Origin: Haliclystus octoradiatus
Lineage: Eukaryota > Cnidaria > Staurozoa > Stauromedusae > Haliclystidae
Assembly: GCA_916610825.1 (NCBI GenBank)
Contig: OU744454.1
Location: 9,116,922-9,180,921 of the forward strand
DNA length: 64,000 bases
Direction of reading: 5' to 3'
Shown here: piece by piece, positions 48,478 through 62,427 of the stretch
How positions within the stretch are numbered: position 1 is the first letter of the stretch
Layout of the letters: each line of letters opens with the position of its first letter
The notes under the pieces: generated by a model
Database searches by the model: none
Told to the model about the DNA's origin: nothing
What the model saw: only the letters and a program-made list of their open reading frames with translations
Made by a program: the position numbers and the translations under genes

Positions 48478-50852
48478 TTAAAAATTATGAAACACAATGC
48501 CAAAACCCCTTAAGAATTGAAAATTGCAAAAAACAATGCCTTTTTTCCAAAAGAATTGATAAAGACCAAAAACAATGCCTAATTCTCCAAGAACTTTGAA
48601 ACGACCAAAAAAGGACCAAAAACGGACCAAAAGCAATACCTTATTCTCTTGGGAACTAAAAATTACAAAAAACAATGCCCAGTTCCCTTGCTAATTGAAA
48701 ATCATAAAAAACAATGCTAAATTCTTTTGGGAAATGAAAATTTTAAAAAACAATGCCTTTTTTTTAAGGGTATTCAAAAAAAACCAAAATATTGCCCAAT
48801 TCTCAAGGAATTCGAAAACGACCAAAAACGGACCAAAAACAATACCTACTTCTTTTGGGAACCAAAAATGACCACAAAAATGCCCATTGCTCTTGAGAAA
48901 TGAAAATTACAAAAAACAATGCCCAGTTCCCTTGTAAATTGAAACTTATAAAAAACAATGCAAAAATCCCTTGAAAATTGAAAACTTCAAAAAGCAATCC
49001 TTTTTTTTCAAGGGAATTGATAAAGACAAAAAACAATGCCTAATTCTCAAGGAATTTTAAAACGATCAAAAATGGACAAAAAACGGACAAAAAAAATACC
49101 TAATTCCCTTGATAAATTAAAATTACAAAAAACAATGCCGAGTTCCCTTGGGAATTGAAAATTACAAAAAACAATGCGTAATTCTTGAAGAATTTTAAAA
49201 CGACCGAAAAAGGACCAAAAACGGACCAAAAACAATACCTAATTCCCTTGGGAAATAAAAATTACAAAAAACAATGCCCAGTTCTCTTGTAAATTAAAAC
49301 TTATAAAAAACAATGCAAAAATCCCTTGAGAATTGAAAACTTCAAAAAACAATCCTTTTTTTCCAAGAGAATTGATAAAGACCAAAAACAATGCCCAATT
49401 CTCAAGGAATTTTAAAACGAACAAAACTGGACAAAAAACGGATCAAAAAAATACCTTATTATCTTGAGAAATTAAAATTACAAAAAACAATGCCGAGTTC
49501 CCTTGGGAATTGAAAATTACAAAAAACAATGCGTAATTCTCGAAGAATTTTAAAACGACCGAAAAAGGACCAAAAACGGACCAAAAACAATACCTAATTC
49601 CCTTGGGAAATAAAAATTACAAAAAACAATGCCCAGTTCCCTTGTAAATTAAAAATTATAAAAAACAATGCCAAAATCTCTTGAGAAATGAAAACTTCAA
49701 AACACAATGCCTTTTTTCCAAGGGAATTAATAAAGAACAACAACAATTCCTAATTCTCGAAGAATTCTAAAACGACCAACAACGGATCAAAAACAATACT
49801 TAATTCCTTTTGGAATCAATCATGACCACAAAAATGCCCATTTCTCTTAGGGAATGAAAATTACAAAAAACAATTTCAAATTCACTTGGGTCTTGAGATT
49901 TACTAAAAACAATGCCCAATTATCTTTAGAATTGAAAATTAAAATATACAATGCCAAATTCCGTTGGGAATTAATAATTACAAAAAGAATGCATGATTCA
50001 CAAGGAATTTAAGCACGACCTAAAACGGACTAAAAACGGACCAAAAACAATACCTAATTTTCCCGGGACTCAAAAGTGACCAAAGAAATGCCCATTTCTC
50101 TTGTGAAATGAAAATTACAAAAAACAATTCACATTTCACTTGGGAATTGAAAATTACAAAAAACAATGTTTTTTTCTTAAGGGTATTAAAAAAAACCAAA
50201 ACAATGCCTAATTCTCAAGGAATTTGAAAACGACAAAAAATGGACCAAAAATATTACCTAATTCTTTTGGGGATAAAATATTACAAAAAACAATGCTCAG
50301 CTCCCTTGAGAATTGAAAATTATCAAAAACAACGCCAAATTCCCTTGAGAATTGAAAATTTTCAAAACAATGCCAAATTCCCCCATTGAAATTAAAATTT
50401 TAAAAACAATGCCAAATTCACTTTTGAAGTGAAAATTTCGAAAAACATTGCCTCTTTCCTAAGAAAATTGAAAAAGGCCAAAAACAATACCTTATTCTCT
50501 TGAGAACTAAAAATTACAAAAAATAATGCCCAGTTCCCTTGCTAATTGAAAATTATAAAAAACAATGCTAAATTCTCTTGGGAAATGAAAATGTCAAAAA
50601 GCAATGCCTTTTTCTTAAGGGTATTCAAAAAAACCAAAATAATGCCTAATTCTCAAGGAATTTCAAAACAACGAAGAACGGAACAAAAACAATACTTAAT
50701 TCTCTTGAGAATTAATAATTAAAGAAAACAATGCCATTATTTGTCAAGGAATTTTAAAACGACCAAAAATGGACCAAAAACGAACCAAATACAAAACGTA
50801 ATTCCCTTGCCAAATAAAAATTACAAACAACAATGCCCAGTTCCCTTGTAAA
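48478..50852. repeat. HOR unit 15, type M (2375 bp)
   Basis: M unit with beta head and tail, CCCGGG at 50062-50067, and AACCAAATAC near 50783. It shares the CCCGGG marker with the tail of unit 14, so the two ends descend from the same recent copy. A private TTGAGAATTAATAATT near 50706 replaces TTGGGAATTAATAATT. Confidence 0.93.
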
Positions 50853-53227
50853 TTAAAAATTATGAAACACAATGCCAAAACCCCTTAAGAATTGAAAATT
50901 GCAAAAAACAATGCCTTTTTTCCAAAAGAATTGATAAAGACCAAAAACAATGCCTAATTCTCCAAGAACTTTGAAACGACCAAAAAAGGACCAAAAACAG
51001 ACCAAAAGCAATACCTTATTCTCTTGGGAACTAAAAATTACAAAAAACAATGCCCAGTTCCCTTGCTAATTGAAAATCATAAAAAACAATGCTAAATTCT
51101 TTTGGGAAATGAAAATTTTAAAAAACAATGCCTTTTTTTTAAGGGTATTCAAAAAAAACCAAAATATTGCCCAATTCTCAAGGAATTCGAAAACGACCAA
51201 AAACGGACCAAAAACAATACCTACTTCTTTTGGGAACCAAAAATGACCACAAAAATGCCCATTGCTCTTGAGAAATGAAAATTACAAAAAACAATGCCCA
51301 GTTCCCTTGTAAATTGAAACTTATAAAAAACAATGCAAAAATCCCTTGAAAATTGAAAACTTCAAAAAGCAATCCTTTTTTTTCAAGGGAATTGATAAAG
51401 ACAAAAAACAATGCCTAATTCTCAAGGAATTTTAAAACGATCAAAAATGGACAAAAAACGGACAAAAAAAATACCTAATTCCCTTGATAAATTAAAATTA
51501 CAAAAAACAATGCCGAGTTCCCTTGGGAATTGAAAATTACAAAAAACAATGCGTAATTCTTGAAGAATTTTAAAACGACCGAAAAAGGACCAAAAACGGA
51601 CCAAAAACAATACCTAATTCCCTTGGGAAATAAAAATTACAAAAAACAATGCCCAGTTCTCTTGTAAATTAAAACTTATAAAAAACAATGCAAAAATCCC
51701 TTGAGAATTGAAAACTTCAAAAAACAATCCTTTTTTTCCAAGAGAATTGATAAAGACCAAAAACAATGCCCAATTCTCAAGGAATTTTAAAACGAACAAA
51801 ACTGGACAAAAAACGGATCAAAAAAATACCTTATTATCTTGAGAAATTAAAATTACAAAAAACAATGCCGAGTTCCCTTGGGAATTGAAAATTACAAAAA
51901 ACAATGCGTAATTCTCGAAGAATTTTAAAACGACCGAAAAAGGACCAAAAACGGACCAAAAACAATACCTAATTCCCTTGGGAAATAAAAATTACAAAAA
52001 ACAATGCCCAGTTCCCTTGTAAATTAAAAATTATAAAAAACAATGCCAAAATCTCTTGAGAAATGAAAACTTCAAAACACAATGCCTTTTTTCCAAGGGA
52101 ATTAATAAAGAACAACAACAATTCCTAATTCTCGAAGAATTCTAAAACGACCAACAACGGATCAAAAACAATACTTAATTCCTTTTGGAATCAATCATGA
52201 CCACAAAAATGCCCATTTCTCTTAGGGAATGAAAATTACAAAAAACAATTTCAAATTCACTTGGGTCTTGAGATTTACTAAAAACAATGCCCAATTATCT
52301 TTAGAATTGAAAATTAAAATATACAATGCCAAATTCCGTTGGGAATTAATAATTACAAAAAGAATGCATGATTCACAAGGAATTTAAGCACGACCTAAAA
52401 CGGACTAAAAACGGACCAAAAACAATACCTAATTTTCTCGGGACTCAAAAGTGACCACAGAAATGCCCATTTCTCTTGTGAAATGAAAATTACAAAAAAC
52501 AATTCACATTTCACTTGGGAATTGAAAATTACAAAAAACAATGTTTTTTTCTTAAGGGTATTAAAAAAAACCAAAACAATGCCTAATTCTCAAGGAATTT
52601 GAAAACGACAAAAAATGAACCAAAAATATTACCTAATTCTTTTGGGGATAAAATATTACAAAAAACAATGCTCAGCTCCCTTGAGAATTGAAAATTATCA
52701 AAAACAACGCCAAATTCCCTTGAGAATTGAAAATTTTCAAAACAATGCCAAATTCCCCCATTGAAATTAAAATTTTAAAAACAATGCCAAATTCACTTTT
52801 GAAGTGAAAATTTCGAAAAACATTGCCTCTTTCCTAAGAAAATTGAAAAAGGCCAAAAACAATACCTTATTCTCTTGGGAACTAAAAATTACAAAAAATA
52901 ATGCCCAGTTCCCTTGCTAATTGAAAATTATAAAAAACAATGCTAAATTCTCTTGAGAAATGAAAATGTCAAAAAGCAATGCCTTTTTCTTAAGGGTATT
53001 CAAAAAAACCAAAATAATGCCTAATTCTCAAGGAATTTCAAAACAACGAAGAACGGAACAAAAACAATACTTAATTCTCTTGGGAATTAATAATTAAAGA
53101 AAACAATGCCATTATTTGTCAAGGAATTTTAAAACGACCAAAAATGGACCAAAAACGAACCAAAAACAAAACGTAATTCCCTTGCCAAATAAAAATTACA
53201 AACAACAACGCCCAGTTCCCTTGTAAA
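50853..53227. repeat. HOR unit 16, type M (2375 bp)
   Basis: M unit adjacent to unit 15 and of identical length, with a beta head (GAACTTTG near 50968) and an alpha tail (GACCACAG near 52451, TGAACC near 52617, CAACGCCCAG near 53207). It has TTGAGAAATG near 52954, where most units have TTGGGAAATG; unit 17 shares this near 56188. Confidence 0.93.
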
Positions 53228-56200
53228 TTAAAAATTATGAAACACAATGCCAAAACCCCTTAAGAATTGAAAATTGCAAAAAACAATGCCTTTTTTCCAA
53301 AAGAATTGATAAAGACCAAAAACAATGCCTAATTCTCCAAGAACTCTGAAACGACCAAAAAAGGACCAAAAACGGACCAAAAGCAATACCTTATTCTCTT
53401 GGGAACTAAAAATTACAAAAAACAATGCCCAGTTCCCTTGCTAATTGAAAATCATAAAAAACAATGCTAAATTCTTTTGGGAAATGAAAATTTTAAAAAA
53501 CAATGCCTTTTTTTTAAGGGTATTCAAAAAAAACCAAAATATTGCCCAATTCTCAAGGAATTCGAAAACGACCAAAAACGGACCAAAAACAATACCTACT
53601 TCTTTTGGGAACCAAAAATGACCACAAAAATGCCCATTGCTCTTGAGAAATGAAAATTACAAGAAACAGATCCCAATTCACTTGGGAATTGAAAATTATA
53701 AAAAACAATGCAAAATTCCCAAGAGAATTGGAAAAGACCAAAAACAATGCCTAATTCTTAAGTGATTTTAAAACGACCAAAAATGGACCAAAAACGGATC
53801 AAAAACAATACCTAATTCTCTTGTGAAATAAAAATTACAAAAAACAATGCCCAGTTCCCTTGTAAATTGAAACTTATAAAAAACAATGCAAAAATCCCTT
53901 GAAAATTGAAAACTTCAAAAAGCAATCCTTTTTTTTCAATTGATAAAGACAAAAAACAATGCCCAATTCTCAAGGAATTTTAAAACGATCAAAAATGGAC
54001 AAAAAACGGACCAAAAAAATACCTAATTCCCTTGAAAAATTAAAATTACAAAAAACAATGCCCAGTTCCCTTGTAAATTAAAAATTATAAATAACAATGC
54101 CAAATTCCCTTGTGAATTGAAAATTATTAAAAACAACGCCAAATTCCCTTGTGAATTGCAAATTTTCAAAACAATGCCAAATTCCTCCATGGGAAATTAA
54201 AATTTTAAAAAACAATCCCAAATTCACTTTTGAAGTGAAAATTTCAAAAAACATTGCCTCTTTCCTAAGAAAATTGAAAAAGACCAAAAACAATACTTTA
54301 TTCTCTTGGGAACTAAAAATTACAAAAAACAATGCCCAGTTCCCTTGCTAATTGAAAATTATAAAAAACAATGCTAAATTCTCTTGGGAAATGAAAATGT
54401 CAAAAAGCAATGCCTTTTTCTTGAGGGTATTCAAAAAAACCAAAATAATGCCCAATTCTCAAGGAATTTCAAAACATGCAAGAACGGACCAAAAACAATA
54501 CTTAATTCCCTTGGGAATTAATAATTAAAGAAAACAATGCCATTATTTGTCAAGGAATTTTAAAACGACCAAAAATGGACCAAAAACAAACCAAAAACTA
54601 AACGTAATTCCCTTGCCAAATAAAAATTACAAACAACAATGCCCAGTTCCCTTGTAAATCAAAAAATATGAAACACAATGCCAAAACCTCTTAAGAATTG
54701 AAAATTGCAAAAAACAATGCCTTTTTTTCAAAAGAACTGATAAAGACCAAAAACAATGCCTAATTCTAGAAGAACTTTGAAACGACCAAAAAAGGACCAA
54801 AAACGGACCGAAAGCAATACCTTATTCTCTTGGGAACTAAAAATTAAAAAAAACAATGCCCAGTTCCCTTGCTAATTGAAAATTATAAAAAACAATGCTA
54901 AATTCTCTTGGGAAATGAAAATTTCAAAAAACAATGCCTTTTTCTCAAAGAATTTGAAAACGACTAAAAACGGACCAAAAACAATACCTACTTCCTTTGG
55001 GAACCAAAAATGACCACAAAAATGCCCATTGATCTTGAGAAATGAAAATTACAAGAAACAGATCCCAATTCACTTGAGAATTGAAAATTATAAAAAACAA
55101 TGCAAAATTCCCAAGAGAATTGAAAAAGACCAAAACAATGCCTAATTCTTAAGTGATTCTAAAACGACCAAAAATGGACAAAAAACGGATCAAAAACAAT
55201 ACCTAATTCTCTTGTGAAATAAAAATTACAAAAAACAATGCCCAGTTCCCTTGTAAATTGAAACTTATAAAAAACAATGCAAAAATCTCTTGAGAAATGA
55301 AAACTTCAAAACACAATGCCTTTTTTCCAAGGGAATTAATAAAGAACAACAACAATTCCTAATTCTCGAAGAATTCTAAAACGACCAACAACGGATCAAA
55401 AACAATACTTAATTCCTTTTGGAATCAATCATGACCACAAAAATGCCCATTTCTCTTAGGGAATGAAAATTACAAAAAACAATTTCAAATTCACTTGGGT
55501 CTTGAGATTTACTAAAAACAATGCCCAATTATCTTTAGAATTGAAAATTAAAATATACAATGCCAAATTCCGTTGGGAATTAATAATTACAAAAAGAATG
55601 CATGATTCACAAGGAATTTAAGCACGACCTAAAACGGACTAAAAACGGACCAAAAACAATACCTAATTTTCTCGGGACTCAAAAGTGACCACAGAAATGC
55701 CCATTTCTCTTGTGAAATGAAAATTACAAAAAACAATTCACATTTCACTTGGGAATTGAAAATTACAAAAAACAATGTTTTTTTCTTAAGGGTATTAAAA
55801 AAAACCAAAACAATGCCTAATTCTCAAGGAATTTGAAAACGACAAAAAATGAACCAAAAATATTACCTAATTCTTTTGGGGATAAAATATTACAAAAAAC
55901 AATGCTCAGCTCCCTTGAGAATTGAAAATTATCAAAAACAACGCCAAATTCCCTTGAGAATTGAAAATTTTCAAAACAATGCCAAATTCCCCCATTGAAA
56001 TTAAAATTTTAAAAACAATGCCAAATTCACTTTTGAAGTGAAAATTTCGAAAAACATTGCCTCTTTCCTAAGAAAATTGAAAAAGGCCAAAAACAATACC
56101 TTATTCTCTTGGGAACTAAAAATTACAAAAAATAATGCCCAGTTCCCTTGCTAATTGAAAATTATAAAAAACAATGCTAAATTCTCTTGAGAAATGAAAA

Positions 56201-56461
56201 TGTCAAAAAGCAATGCCTTTTTCTTAAGGGTATTCAAAAAAACCAAAATAATGCCTAATTCTCAAGGAATTTCAAAACAACGAAGAACGGAACAAAAACA
56301 ATACTTAATTCTCTTGGGAATTAATAATTAAAGAAAACAATGCCATTATTTGTCAAGGAATTTTAAAACGACCAAAAATGGACCAAAAACGAACCAAAAA
56401 CAAAACGTAATTCCCTTGCCAAATAAAAATTACAAACAACAACGCCCAGTTCCCTTGTAAA
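53228..56461. repeat. HOR unit 17, L-derived with two deletions (3234 bp)
   Basis: L unit with TTTCAATTG and the CCATGG module near 54187. It lacks one 39-bp monomer at 54945/54946 (shared with unit 18) and a further segment of about 355 bp at about 55275-55288, where CAATGCAAAAATC runs into TCTTGAGAAATG. One A is also lost near 55133 (GACCAAAACAATG). Head and tail carry alpha markers. Confidence 0.92.
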
Positions 56462-59400
56462 TTAAAAATTATGAAACACAATGCCAAAACCCCTTAAGAA
56501 TTGAAAATTGCAAAAAACAATGCCTTTTTTCCAAAAGAATTGATAAAGACCAAAAACAATGCCTAATTCTCCAAGAACTCTGAAACGACCAAAAAAGGAC
56601 CAAAAACGGACCAAAAGCAATACCTTATTCTCTTGGGAACTAAAAATTACAAAAAACAATGCCCAGTTCCCTTGCTAATTGAAAATCATAAAAAACAATG
56701 CTAAATTCTTTTGGGAAATGAAAATTTTAAAAAACAATGCCTTTTTTTTAAGGGTATTCAAAAAAAACCAAAATATTGCCCAATTCTCAAGGAATTCGAA
56801 AACGACCAAAAACGGACCAAAAACAATACCTACTTCTTTTGGGAACCAAAAATGACCACAAAAATGCCCATTGCTCTTGAGAAATGAAAATTACAAGAAA
56901 CAGATCCCAATTCACTTGGGAATTGAAAATTATAAAAAACAATGCAAAATTCCCAAGAGAATTGGAAAAGACCAAAAACAATGCCTAATTCTTAAGTGAT
57001 TTTAAAACGACCAAAAATGGACCAAAAACGGATCAAAAACAATACCTAATTCTCTTGTGAAATAAAAATTACAAAAAACAATGCCCAGTTCCCTTGTAAA
57101 TTGAAACTTATAAAAAACAATGCAAAAATCCCTTGAAAATTGAAAACTTCAAAAAGCAATCCTTTTTTTTCAATTGATAAAGACAAAAAACAATGCCCAA
57201 TTCTCAAGGAATTTTAAAACGATCAAAAATGGACAAAAAACGGACCAAAAAAATACCTAATTCCCTTGAAAAATTAAAATTACAAAAAACAATGCCCAGT
57301 TCCCTTGTAAATTAAAAATTATAAATAACAATGCCAAATTCCCTTGTGAATTGAAAATTATTAAAAACAACGCCAAATTCCCTTGTGAATTGCAAATTTT
57401 CAAAACAATGCCAAATTCCTCCATGGGAAATTAAAATTTTAAAAAACAATCCCAAATTCACTTTTGAAGTGAAAATTTCAAAAAACATTGCCTCTTTCCT
57501 AAGAAAATTGAAAAAGACCAAAAACAATACTTTATTCTCTTGGGAACTAAAAATTACAAAAAACAATGCCCAGTTCCCTTGCTAATTGAAAATTATAAAA
57601 AACAATGCTAAATTCTCTTGGGAAATGAAAATGTCAAAAAGCAATGCCTTTTTCTTGAGGGTATTCAAAAAAACCAAAATAATGCCCAATTCTCAAGGAA
57701 TTTCAAAACAAGCAAGAACGGACCAAAAACAATACTTAATTCCCTTGGGAATTAATAATTAAAGAAAACAATGCCATTATTTGTCAAGGAATTTTAAAAC
57801 GACCAAAAATGGACCAAAAACAAACCAAAAACTAAACGTAATTCCCTTGCCAAATAAAAATTACAAACAACAATGCCCAGTTCCCTTGTAAATCAAAAAA
57901 TATGAAACACAATGCCAAAACCTCTTAAGAATTGAAAATTGCAAAAAACAATGCCTTTTTTTCAAAAGAACTGATAAAGACCAAAAACAATGCCTAATTC
58001 TAGAAGAACTTTGAAACGACCAAAAAAGGACCAAAAACGGACCGAAAGCAATACCTTATTCTCTTGGGAACTAAAAATTAAAAAAAAACAATGCCCAGTT
58101 CCCTTGCTAATTGAAAATTATAAAAAACAATGCTAAATTCTCTTGGGAAATGAAAATTTCAAAAAACAATGCCTTTTTCTCAAAGAATTTGAAAACGACT
58201 AAAAACGGACCAAAAACAATACCTACTTCCTTTGGGAACCAAAAATGACCACAAAAATGCCCATTGATCTTGAGAAATGAAAATTACAAGAAACAGATCC
58301 CAATTCACTTGAGAATTGAAAATTATAAAAAACAATGCAAAATTCCCAAGAGAATTGAAAAAGACCAAAAACAATGCCTAATTCTTAAGTGATTCTAAAA
58401 CGACCAAAAATGGACCAAAAACGGATCAAAAACAATACCTAATTCTCTTGTGAAATAAAAATTACAAAAAACAATGCCCAGTTCCCTTGTAAATTGAAAC
58501 TTATAAAAAACAATGCAAAAATCCCTTGAAAATTGAAAACTTCAAAAAGCAATCCTTTTTTTTCAAGGGAATTGATAAAGACAAAAAACAATGCCTAATT
58601 CTCAAGGAATTTTAAAACGATCAAAAATGGACAAAAAACGGACCAAAAAAATACCTAATTCCCTTGATAAATTAAAATTACAAAAAACAATGCCGAGTTC
58701 CCTTGGGAATTGAAAATTACAAAAAACAATGCGTAATTCTCGAAGAATTTTAAAACGACCGAAAAAGGACCAAAAACGGACCAAAAACAATACCTAATTC
58801 CCTTGGGAAATAAAAATTACAAAAAACAATGCCCAGTTCCCTTGTAAATTAAAAATTATAAAAAACAATGCCAAAATCTCTTGAGAAATGAAAACTTCAA
58901 AACACAATGCCTTTTTTTCAAGGGAATTAATAAAGAACAACAACAATTCCTAATTCTCGAAGAATTCTAAAACGACCAACAACGGATCAAAAACAATACT
59001 TAATTCCTTTTGGAATCAATCATGACCACAAAAATGCTCATTTCTCTTAGGGAATGAAAATTACAAAAAACAATTTCAAATTCACTTGGGTCTTGAGATT
59101 TACTAAAAACAATGCCCAATTATCTTTAGAATTGAAAATTAAAATATACAATGCCAAATTCCGTTGGGAATTAATAATTACAAAAAGAATGCATGATTCA
59201 CAAGGAATTTAAGCACGACCTAAAACGGACTAAAAACGGACCAAAAACAATACCTAATTTTCCCGGGACTCAAAAGTGACCAAAGAAATGCCCATTTCTC
59301 TTGTGAAATGAAAATTACAAAAAACAATTCACATTTCACTTGGGAATTGAAAATTACAAAAAACAATGTTTTTTTCTTAAGGGTATTAAAAAAAACCAAA

Positions 59401-60052
59401 ACAATGCCTAATTCTCAAGGAATTTGAAAACGACAAAAAATGGACCAAAAATATTACCTAATTCTTTTGGGGATAAAATATTACAAAAAACAATGCTCAG
59501 CTCCCTTGAGAATTGAAAATTATCAAAAACAACGCCAAATTCCCTTGAGAATTGAAAATTTTCAAAACAATGCCAAATTCCCCCATTGAAATTAAAATTT
59601 TAAAAACAATGCCAAATTCACTTTTGAAGTGAAAATTTCGAAAAACATTGCCTCTTTCCTAAGAAAATTGAAAAAGGCCAAAAACAATACCTTATTCTCT
59701 TGAGAACTAAAAATTACAAAAAATAATGCCCAGTTCCCTTGCTAATTGAAAATTATAAAAAACAATGCTAAATTCTCTTGGGAAATGAAAATGTCAAAAA
59801 GCAATGCCTTTTTCTTAAGGGTATTCAAAAAAACCAAAATAATGCCTAATTCTCAAGGAATTTCAAAACAACGAAGAACGGAACAAAAACAATACTTAAT
59901 TCTCTTGGGAATTAATAATTAAAGAAAACAATGCCATTATTTGTTAAGGAATTTTAAAACGACCAAAAATGGACCAAAAACGAACCAAATACAAAACGTA
60001 ATTCCCTTGCCAAATAAAAATTACAAACAACAATGCCCAGTTCCCTTGTAAA
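56462..60052. repeat. HOR unit 18, L-derived with one-monomer deletion (3591 bp)
   Basis: L unit with the same 39-bp loss as unit 17, at 58180/58181, and one extra A in the run near 58081, giving a net -38. It shares GGACCGAAAGC near 58040 with unit 17 (near 54806). The two adjacent units are thus sisters by duplication, and unit 17 later lost a further 355 bp. The tail is beta with CCCGGG at 59262-59267, unlike unit 17, so the sister pair has since recombined with a beta unit. Confidence 0.92.
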
Positions 60053-62427
60053 TTAAAAATTATGAAACACAATGCCAAAACCCCTTAAGAATTGAAAATT
60101 GCAAAAAACAATGCCTTTTTTCCAAAAGAATTGATAAAGACCAAAAACAATGCCTAATTCTCCAAGAACTTTGAAACGACCAAAAAAGGACCAAAAACGG
60201 ACCAAAAGCAATACCTTATTCTCTTGGGAACTAAAAATTACAAAAAACAATGCCCAGTTCCCTTGCTAATTGAAAATCATAAAAAACAATGCTAAATTCT
60301 TTTGGGAAATGAAAATTTTAAAAAACAATGCCTTTTTTTTAAGGGTATTCAAAAAAAACCAAAATATTGCCCAATTCTCAAGGAATTCGAAAACGACCAA
60401 AAACGGACCAAAAACAATACCTACTTCTTTTGGGAACCAAAAATGACCACAAAAATGCCCATTGCTCTTGAGAAATGAAAATTACAAAAAACAATGCCCT
60501 GTTCCCTTGTAAATTGAAACTTATAAAAAACAATGCAAAAATCCCTTGAAAATTGAAAACTTCAAAAAGCAATCCTTTTTTTTCAAGGGAATTGATAAAG
60601 ACAAAAAACAATGCCTAATTCTCAAGGAATTTTAAAACGATCAAAAATGGACAAAAAACGGACAAAAAAAATACCTAATTCCCTTGATAAATTAAAATTA
60701 CAAAAAACAATGCCGAGTTCCCTTGGGAATTGAAAATTACAAAAAACAATGCGTAATTCTTGAAGAATTTTAAAACGACCGAAAAAGGACCAAAAACGGA
60801 CCAAAAACAATACCTAATTCCCTTGGGAAATAAAAATTACAAAAAACAATGCCCAGTTCTCTTGTAAATTAAAACTTATAAAAAACAATGCAAAAATCCC
60901 TTGAGAATTGAAAACTTCAAAAAACAATCCTTTTTTTCCAAGAGAATTGATAAAGACCAAAAACAATGCCCAATTCTCAAGGAATTTTAAAACGAACAAA
61001 ACTGGACAAAAAACGGATCAAAAAAATACCTTATTATCTTGAGAAATTAAAATTACAAAAAACAATGCCGAGTTCCCTTGGGAATTGAAAATTACAAAAA
61101 ACAATGCGTAATTCTCGAAGAATTTTAAAACGACCGAAAAAGGACCAAAAACGGACCAAAAACAATACCTAATTCCCTTGGGAAATAAAAATTACAAAAA
61201 ACAATGCCCAGTTCCCTTGTAAATTAAAAATTATAAAAAACAATGCCAAAATCTCTTGAGAAATGAAAACTTCAAAACACAATGCCTTTTTTCCAAGGGA
61301 ATTAATAAAGAACAACAACAATTCCTAATTCTCGAAGAATTCTAAAACGACCAACAACGGATCAAAAACAATACTTAATTCCTTTTGGAATCAATCATGA
61401 CCACAAAAATGCCCATTTCTCTTAGGGAATGAAAATTACAAAAAACAATTTCAAATTCACTTGGGTCTTGAGATTTACTAAAAACAATGCCCAATTATCT
61501 TTAGAATTGAAAATTAAAATATACAATGCCAAATTCCGTTGGGAATTAATAATTACAAAAAGAATGCATGATTCACAAGGAATTTAAGCACGACCTAAAA
61601 CGGACTAAAAACGGACCAAAAACAATACCTAATTTTCTCGGGACTCAAAAGTGACCACAGAAATGCCCATTTCTCTTGTGAAATGAAAATTACAAAAAAC
61701 AATTCACATTTCACTTGGGAATTGAAAATTACAAAAAACAATGTTTTTTTCTTAAGGGTATTAAAAAAAACCAAAACAATGCCTAATTCTCAAGGAATTT
61801 GAAAACGACAAAAAATGAACCAAAAATATTACCTAATTCTTTTGGGGATAAAATATTACAAAAAACAATGCTCAGCTCCCTTGAGAATTGAAAATTATCA
61901 AAAACAACGCCAAATTCCCTTGAGAATTGAAAATTTTCAAAACAATGCCAAATTCCCCCATTGAAATTAAAATTTTAAAAACAATGCCAAATTCACTTTT
62001 GAAGTGAAAATTTCGAAAAACATTGCCTCTTTCCTAAGAAAATTGAAAAAGGCCAAAAACAATACCTTATTCTCTTGGGAACTAAAAATTACAAAAAATA
62101 ATGCCCAGTTCCCTTGCTAATTGAAAATTATAAAAAACAATGCTAAATTCTCTTGGGAAATGAAAATGTCAAAAAGCAATGCCTTTTTCTTAAGGGTATT
62201 CAAAAAAACCAAAATAATGCCTAATTCTCAAGGAATTTCAAAACAACGAAGAACGGAACAAAAACAATACTTAATTCTCTTGGGAATTAATAATTAAAGA
62301 AAACAATGCCATTATTTGTCAAGGAATTTTAAAACGACCAAAAATGGACCAAAAACGAACCAAAAACAAAACGTAATTCCCTTGCCAAATAAAAATTACA
62401 AACAACAACGCCCAGTTCCCTTGTAAA
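60053..62427. repeat. HOR unit 19, type M (2375 bp)
   Basis: M unit with a beta head and alpha tail. A private CCCTGTTCCC near 60498 replaces CCCAGTTCCC. The tandem segment of about 356 bp is present (CCGAGTTCCC near 60709 and 355 bp later). It is very similar to unit 16, which also has the beta-head, alpha-tail combination. Confidence 0.93.
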
